Assembly: GCF_018604545.1 (NCBI RefSeq) | Contig: NZ_CP075896.1 | Location: forward strand, 4,092,001 to 4,156,000 | DNA length: 64,000 nt | Direction: 5' to 3' | Source: Streptomyces koelreuteriae | Lineage (GTDB): Bacteria; Actinomycetota; Actinomycetes; Streptomycetales; Streptomycetaceae | Shown here: piece by piece, positions 59,903 through 64,000 of the stretch | How positions within the stretch are numbered: position 1 is the stretch's first letter | How the letters are laid out: each line of letters starts with the position of its first letter | Program-made: the position numbers and the translations under genes | Notes under the pieces: model-generated | Seen by the model: the letters and a program-made list of their open reading frames with translations, nothing else | Database searches by the model: none | What the model was told of the DNA's origin: nothing

Positions 59903-61195
59903 GTGCTCAAAGACCGCAGTTTCAGAAACCTGTGGACCGCCCAGACGGTGTCCCTGTTCGGTACCCAGGCCAGCGTGGTCATCATCCCGCTGCTCGCCCT
60001 GGAAACCCTCGACGCCTCCGCGTTCGAGATGGGTCTGCTCGGCAGTGCCGAGTCGCTGGCCGTGCTGCTCCTCGGGCTGTGGGTGGGCATGACCGCCGAC
60101 CGCTATCCGCGCAGGTCGGTCATGGTGACGGCGAACATCGCGCGCCTGCTGCTGATCGGCATGATCCCGGTGGCCTACGCCCTGGACCTGCTGAGCATCC
60201 CCCTGCTCTTCACGACCGTCTTCCTGGTCGGCGCCCTCACCCTGCTGTACGACTCCGCGCTGTCCTCGCACATGGTGCTGACCTTCGACCGCCGTCAACT
60301 CCCCAAGATCAACTCGTATATGGAGGGCAGCACCGCGGTCAGCGAGGTCGCGGGACCGGGCCTGGGAGGTCTCCTGGTCCAGGCGCTGGGCGCGCCCATG
60401 GCCCTGGTCGCCGACGTCTGCAGCTATGTCGCGAGCACAGTGCTGCTGCTGGGGTCCGGAGACGGTCCGAAGAAGGGCGCGGAGACCACGGAGCAGGAGT
60501 CCGAGCAGCCGGAGCAGTCCGAACAGTCGGAGCAGCCGGAGCAGGAGACGGTCAAGGGCGCCCTGACCGGCTTCACCTGGGCCTTCTCCCACCCCATCCT
60601 GCGACCGGTGATCGTCTCCGCGGCCCACTTCAACTTCTTCACCGCGATGTTCTTCGCCGTCTACACCTTCTACGTGGTCAAGGAGTTGGGCTTCAGCCCG
60701 CTCCTCGTGGGCCTCGCGAGCGCGGCCGGCGGGCTCGGCGGCGTGCTGTCCGCGACAGCCGCCTCCGCGTTCATGAGCAGGGTGCGGACCCGGCTGCTCT
60801 ACGTGCTGTCCCTGGTCGTGCCCACCGTCGGCGCCTTCCTCGTCCCCGGCTCCGGACTGCTGGACTCCTCCCTCCTGCGGTTCCTCGCCGTGGCCGCGGG
60901 GATGTTCCTGTGGAGCTTCGCCATCGTCGTGAACCTGGTCATGAGCGAGACGATCAAGCAGATGGTGACGCCGACGCACATGATCGGCCAGGTCACCTCC
61001 GCGATGCGCTTCACGACGCTGGGCTTCGAGCCCGTCGGCGCGATCGTCGGCGGCACCGTCTCCCAGTTCCTCAGCCCCACCACCGCCCTGGTCATCGCGT
61101 CCTGCGGCCTCGCGACCTCCATCGCCTGGGTCGTCCTCAACCGCCACCTGGGCACGTACGACGTGAACGAGGCCGAGCCCGTGAGCACCGCCTGA
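59903..61195 (+). CDS. MFS exporter of the peptide cluster
   Basis: The 430-residue protein starts with GTG 59903 (MLKDRSFRNLWTAQTVSLFG) and has about twelve membrane helices. The MFS motif A-like loop is 'LLLGLWVGMTADRYPRRSVM'. It belongs to the MFS_3/enterobactin-exporter group ('RNLWTAQTVSLFGTQASVV', 'STAVSEVAGPGLGGLLVQAL'). The central cytoplasmic loop contains a Ser/Glu/Pro/Gln repeat ('SEQPEQSEQSEQPEQ'). It probably exports the finished peptide, as MccC does in microcin C7 loci. Confidence 0.9.
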   Translation: MLKDRSFRNLWTAQTVSLFGTQASVVIIPLLALETLDASAFEMGLLGSAESLAVLLLGLWVGMTADRYPRRSVMVTANIARLLLIGMIPVAYALDLLSIPLLFTTVFLVGALTLLYDSALSSHMVLTFDRRQLPKINSYMEGSTAVSEVAGPGLGGLLVQALGAPMALVADVCSYVASTVLLLGSGDGPKKGAETTEQESEQPEQSEQSEQPEQETVKGALTGFTWAFSHPILRPVIVSAAHFNFFTAMFFAVYTFYVVKELGFSPLLVGLASAAGGLGGVLSATAASAFMSRVRTRLLYVLSLVVPTVGAFLVPGSGLLDSSLLRFLAVAAGMFLWSFAIVVNLVMSETIKQMVTPTHMIGQVTSAMRFTTLGFEPVGAIVGGTVSQFLSPTTALVIASCGLATSIAWVVLNRHLGTYDVNEAEPVSTA

Positions 61196-61220
61196 CCCGC
61201 TGCCCGACCGGCATGCAAAA

Positions 61221-61259
61221 GGACCCCTCCGACCGCGTTTCCGCAGATCAGAGGGGTCC
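61221..61259. terminator. inverted repeat between MFS gene and tRNA-Ala
   Basis: GGACCCCTC (61221-61229) and GAGGGGTCC (61251-61259) form a 9-bp stem 8 bp beyond the tRNA 3' end. It can terminate the tRNA transcript and the convergent MFS transcript. Confidence 0.7.
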
Positions 61260-61266
61260 GATCAAG

Positions 61267-61339
61267 TGGAGCCTAGGGGAGTCGAACCCCTGACATCTGC
61301 CATGCAAAGACAGCGCTCTACCAACTGAGCTAAGGCCCC
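61267..61339 (-). tRNA. tRNA-Ala(TGC)
   Basis: The 73-nt gene reads GGGGCCTTAGCTCAGTTGG from 61339. The anticodon loop is TTTGCAT (anticodon TGC) and the T arm is AGGGGTTCGACTCCCCT. The acceptor stem GGGGCCT pairs with AGGCTCC with one G-U, and the discriminator is A. CCA is not encoded. It marks the right edge of the peptide cluster. Confidence 0.97.
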
Positions 61340-61520
61340 GGAAGGGGACATCCGCCCGGACGAAGCATGTCCCGGCGGGCGTCGGAGACCAGAGTACCGG
61401 GTCACCCCCGTGATTCCGCAAAAGGATTGGGGGTCCCCGTCGCCGACCACTCTCCGTAAGATGCTCGGCGTGGTTCGCTACCGCGAACCGCCGTACATGG
61501 GGAAGCGATGGGGAGACGCA

Positions 61521-62069
61521 ATGGACGCCGCACAGCAGGAAGCCACCGCAAGAGCGCGGGAACTGCAGCGGAACTGGTACGGGGAGCCGTTGGGGGCGCT
61601 CTTCCGTAGGCTCATCGACGATCTTGGTCTCAACCAGGCTCGTCTCGCGGGGGTTCTGGGACTGTCCGCGCCGATGCTGTCACAGCTGATGAGCGGGCAG
61701 CGGGCGAAGATCGGCAACCCGGCCGTCGTGCAGCGCGTGCAGTTGCTGCAGGACCTGGCCGGGCAGGTCGCGGACGGCAGCGTGAGCGCGGCCGAGGCCA
61801 CTGAGCGCATGGAGGAGATCAAGAAGTCACAGGGGGGTTCGGTGTTGAGCAACACCACACAGACGACGACCAGTTCGGGAGCGCCCACGGTCAAGCGCGT
61901 GGTCCGGGAGATCCAGTCGCTGCTGCGCTCGGTCGCGGCGGCGGGGGACATCATCGACGCCGCTCAGACCCTCGCCCCGACCCACCCGGAACTGGCAGAG
62001 TTCCTGCGGGTGTACGGCGCCGGCCGTACCTCGGACGCGGTGGCGCACTACCAGTCCCACCAGAGCTGA
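61521..62069 (+). CDS. helix-turn-helix DNA-binding protein
   Basis: The 182-residue protein starts MDAAQQEATARARELQRNWY at ATG 61521 with GGGGAGACG upstream; ATG 61497 is an alternative. The XRE-like HTH is 'LNQARLAGVLGLSAPMLSQL' with 'MSGQRAKIGNPAVVQRVQLL'. A Ser/Thr-rich linker leads to a helical C-terminus ('VREIQSLLRSVAAAGDIIDA'). It lies next to a Ser/Thr kinase gene on the same strand. The targets are unknown. Confidence 0.85.
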   Translation: MDAAQQEATARARELQRNWYGEPLGALFRRLIDDLGLNQARLAGVLGLSAPMLSQLMSGQRAKIGNPAVVQRVQLLQDLAGQVADGSVSAAEATERMEEIKKSQGGSVLSNTTQTTTSSGAPTVKRVVREIQSLLRSVAAAGDIIDAAQTLAPTHPELAEFLRVYGAGRTSDAVAHYQSHQS

Positions 62070-62301
62070 TCGCACCGCCCGGCAGCCGAAGGGGGTTCGG
62101 CGGCCGGACAGAGTGATCTGACGGGGGACGGACGCTGACCGGCGTCACGGGGGACAGCGCACGGCACGGGCGGACACGAGGGGTCGTGTCACGCACGGGG
62201 GACCGGCCGGCGCGAGCGGGTTCTCCCGCGCAACGGGGGCACGGCGGGGGCCGCGACGGGGGATGCGGCGGGGGCCGCGAAGGTGGGATGCGACGGGGGA
62301 G

Positions 62302-62378
62302 TCGTATCGCTCATCGGGGATTTGTCCCGATCGTCGGGGTCGTACGACTCATCGAGGGATTCGTCTCGCTCGTCGGGG
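62302..62378. repeat. imperfect 38/39-bp tandem duplication upstream of kinase gene
   Basis: Two adjacent copies (62302-62339 and 62340-62378), starting TCGTATCGCTCATCG and TCGTACGACTCATCGAGG and both ending CGTCGGGG, lie in the 374-bp gap between the HTH and kinase genes. The rest of the gap (62070-62301) is rich in runs of five G and contains no convincing gene. Confidence 0.75.
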
Positions 62379-62443
62379 AGTCGCAGCACCCGGCGAGGGG
62401 GAAGCAAGGGGGGTAGCCGCAGGGGGAGGAGCGACGTACAGCC

Positions 62444-63904
62444 ATGGGTGAGGTCTTCGCCGGCCGGTACGAACTGGTCGACCCGATCGGGCGCGGAGGG
62501 GTCGGTGCCGTCTGGCGCGCCTGGGACCACCGCCGCCGCCGCTATGTTGCCGCCAAGGTCCTGCTCCAGAGCGACGCGCACTCGCTGCTGCGCTTCGTGC
62601 GCGAACAGGCCCTGCGGATCGACCACCCCCATGTGCTCGCCCCCTCCAGCTGGGCCGCGGACGACGACAAGGTCCTGTTCACCATGGACCTGGTGGCCGG
62701 CGGCTCCCTGGCCCACCTCGTCGGGGACTACGGCCCTCTGCCACCGGCCTTCGTCTGCACCCTGCTCGACCAGCTGCTGGCGGGGCTGGCCGCGGTGCAC
62801 GCTGAGGACGTCGTCCACCGTGACGTCAAACCCGCCAACGTGCTGCTGGAGGCCACCGGTACGGGCCGGCCGCGACTGCGGCTGTCCGACTTCGGCATCG
62901 CGATGCGGCTGGGCGAGCCCCGCCTGACGGAGACCAACCTCGTCGTGGGAACGCCCGGCTATCTCGCGCCCGAGCAGCTGATGGGCGCCGAACCCGACTT
63001 CCCCGCCGACCTGTTCGCCGTAGGACTGGTCGCGCTGTATCTGCTGGAGGGGGCCAAGCCGGACAGCAAGGCGCTCATCCAGTACTTCGCCGAGCACGGG
63101 ACGCCCGGTGCGCCCAAGGGCATTCCGGAACCGCTGTGGCAGGTGGTGGCCACGCTGCTGCAGCCGGACCCGCAGGCACGGTTCCGTACGGCCACGGGGG
63201 CGCGCAAGGCGCTCGCCGCCGCCGCGGAACTCCTCCCGGAGCCCGGCCCGGACGACGAGCTGATCGAGATCTTCGACCAACTCGGCCCGCTGCCCTCTGG
63301 GTTCGCCCCCGAGGGCCCGCTGGAGAGAGCGCGGGGGCTGGGGCGGCAGGACCGCAGGGAAGAGCCGTCCGGCCCGGGAACGGACGAGGCACCGTCGGGC
63401 GACCACAGCAACGCCTGGCCGTCCCCCGAGGCCGTACCGCCCGACCCGCGCCAGGAGACCGACCCTTCAGCCACCCCGTCGACGCCTGCTCAGCCGGCCT
63501 CCATGTCGGACACCGGCAGCTTCCATCTGCCGCCTCCGCAGGCCACCGGCACGTACTCCCCCGCGCCCGACGGCCCGCCCTACGACACCGCCCACCGGCC
63601 GCACACCTACCAGCCGCTCCCACCGGCGTACGCCGGCCACGAGGGCCACCCCGGTCAGCCCCTGCCCCCCGCAGCGCATTACGCCACCGGCACCTCAACG
63701 GCCTCGTACACCGCCCAGAACCCACACCAGGCCCCACAAGCGCCACAGGCCCCTCCGCTCGCGCAGCCCGCCCGGCCCGCTTCACGGCATCGCGCGGAAC
63801 GGCCGCGCCGCCGCCCCGGCCCTCCGGCCAAGGTGGCGGTCCCGCTCCTGCTCCTCGCCCTGGCCTGCTACGCCGTCGGCTTCTGGGCCCTGACCCGCAT
63901 CTGA
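62444..63904 (+). CDS. membrane-anchored Ser/Thr protein kinase
   Basis: The 486-residue kinase starts MGEVFAGRYELVDPIGRGGV at ATG 62444. It has the Gly loop 'IGRGGVGAVWRAWDHRRRRY', catalytic loop 'DVVHRDVKPANVLLEATG', 'LSDFGIAMRLGEPRLTETN' and 'VGTPGYLAPEQLMG'. A Pro/Gln/Thr-rich juxtamembrane region (about 290-455) leads to a single C-terminal helix ('VAVPLLLLALACYAVGFWAL') with only a few residues outside. It therefore has no extracellular sensor domain, unlike PknB. Signal input must be inside the cell or in the membrane. Confidence 0.93.
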   Translation: MGEVFAGRYELVDPIGRGGVGAVWRAWDHRRRRYVAAKVLLQSDAHSLLRFVREQALRIDHPHVLAPSSWAADDDKVLFTMDLVAGGSLAHLVGDYGPLPPAFVCTLLDQLLAGLAAVHAEDVVHRDVKPANVLLEATGTGRPRLRLSDFGIAMRLGEPRLTETNLVVGTPGYLAPEQLMGAEPDFPADLFAVGLVALYLLEGAKPDSKALIQYFAEHGTPGAPKGIPEPLWQVVATLLQPDPQARFRTATGARKALAAAAELLPEPGPDDELIEIFDQLGPLPSGFAPEGPLERARGLGRQDRREEPSGPGTDEAPSGDHSNAWPSPEAVPPDPRQETDPSATPSTPAQPASMSDTGSFHLPPPQATGTYSPAPDGPPYDTAHRPHTYQPLPPAYAGHEGHPGQPLPPAAHYATGTSTASYTAQNPHQAPQAPQAPPLAQPARPASRHRAERPRRRPGPPAKVAVPLLLLALACYAVGFWALTRI

Positions 63905-63940
63905 GCCCGCACGGGTATGAGCCCCTGCGAGGAACCGGCG

Positions 63941-64000
63941 CTACTGGGCAGGACCCCGCCGACGGGCCATCACGGTCCACACCCCGAGCCCCACCAGCAG
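63941..64000 (-). CDS. C-terminal end of a convergent gene, partial
   Basis: An open frame enters from the right edge and ends with TAG at 63941. The last 19 codons read LLVGLGVWTVMARRRGPAQ, a membrane helix followed by a basic tail. This is consistent with a real membrane protein converging on the kinase gene. Too little is visible to name it. Confidence 0.5.
   Translation of the reverse strand: MLVGLGVWTVMARRRGPAQ

Noticed and set aside
53600..61266. Integrated mobile element using tRNA-Ala as attachment site
   Set aside because: No integrase, excisionase or direct repeat of the tRNA 3' end was found at the other border, so simple site-specific integration is not supported.
62186..62416. 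Short plus- and minus-strand frames in the leader of the kinase gene
   Set aside because: They arise from repeated GTCG/GGGGA units, lack ribosome binding sites and show no protein-like pattern.

Overview
The window is about 72% GC, has Streptomyces-type gene density and codon use, and is almost certainly chromosomal DNA of a Streptomyces close to the replication origin. The evidence is the conserved block fhaA-fhaB-pstP-rodA-pbpA-pknB, class E sortases, pabA-like, crgA, rhomboid and cyclophilin; two perfect parS palindromes (GTTTCACGTGAAAC) plus one degenerate copy; and clusters of DnaA boxes. No insertion sequence, integrase, CRISPR array or rRNA was seen.

Left part (1-22.6 kb), mostly metabolic core: a PadR regulator, quinone oxidoreductase, DrrAB-type exporter, RCK potassium channel, molybdenum cofactor genes (moeA, mobA-DUF6457 fusion), the branched-chain 2-oxoacid dehydrogenase operon bkdABC with divergent bkdR, a TetR/3-hydroxyacyl-CoA dehydrogenase pair facing paaN, a SpoU methyltransferase, an HTTM/DUF5819 pair, an acyl-CoA dehydrogenase behind a KstR-like palindrome, a rhodanese, a J-domain protein and a DUF2252 protein. 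One 14-bp palindrome occurs in both the bkd and the paaN/fadB intergenic regions, suggesting shared TetR control.

Accessory block 1 (22.7-33.7 kb): a gamma-butyrolactone-type signalling island with a receptor repressor, an AfsA-type synthase, an SDR-fold enzyme lacking the usual Tyr/Lys pair, and a P450, with two ARE-like operators. It is followed by a two-component system with a MacB-type ABC exporter, an HxlR regulator, and a chimeric gene joining half an ABC ATPase to the DNA-binding end of a response regulator. A tRNA-Leu(CAG) closes the block.

Core block (34.3-53.5 kb): the Ser/Thr kinase-phosphatase and cell-wall operon, interrupted after pknB by about 3.4 kb of accessory genes (secreted proteins, an M15-like protein missing a metal ligand, a monooxygenase remnant, and a Bro-N/ORF6N-like domain fused to an Mrr nuclease). 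Then come three class E sortases, the pabA-like glutaminase, a 53-residue membrane protein, a DUF881 protein, crgA, rhomboid, cyclophilin and a DUF5324 protein.

Accessory block 2 (53.6-61.2 kb) is the most interesting part. It looks like an unusual RiPP (ribosomal peptide) cluster. A 39-codon precursor gene (56906-57025, minus) with a strong ribosome binding site is separated by a perfect 16-bp hairpin from a ThiF/MccB-like E1 enzyme with an N-terminal RRE-like domain. A leaderless oligopeptide-binding protein and a SAM methyltransferase follow. Divergently transcribed are an ABC-F protein, a 2-oxoglutarate/Fe(II) oxygenase and an MFS exporter. The block lies between a 25-bp palindrome that abuts a parS site and a tRNA-Ala(TGC). 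The window ends with an HTH regulator, a membrane Ser/Thr kinase, and the tail of a convergent gene.
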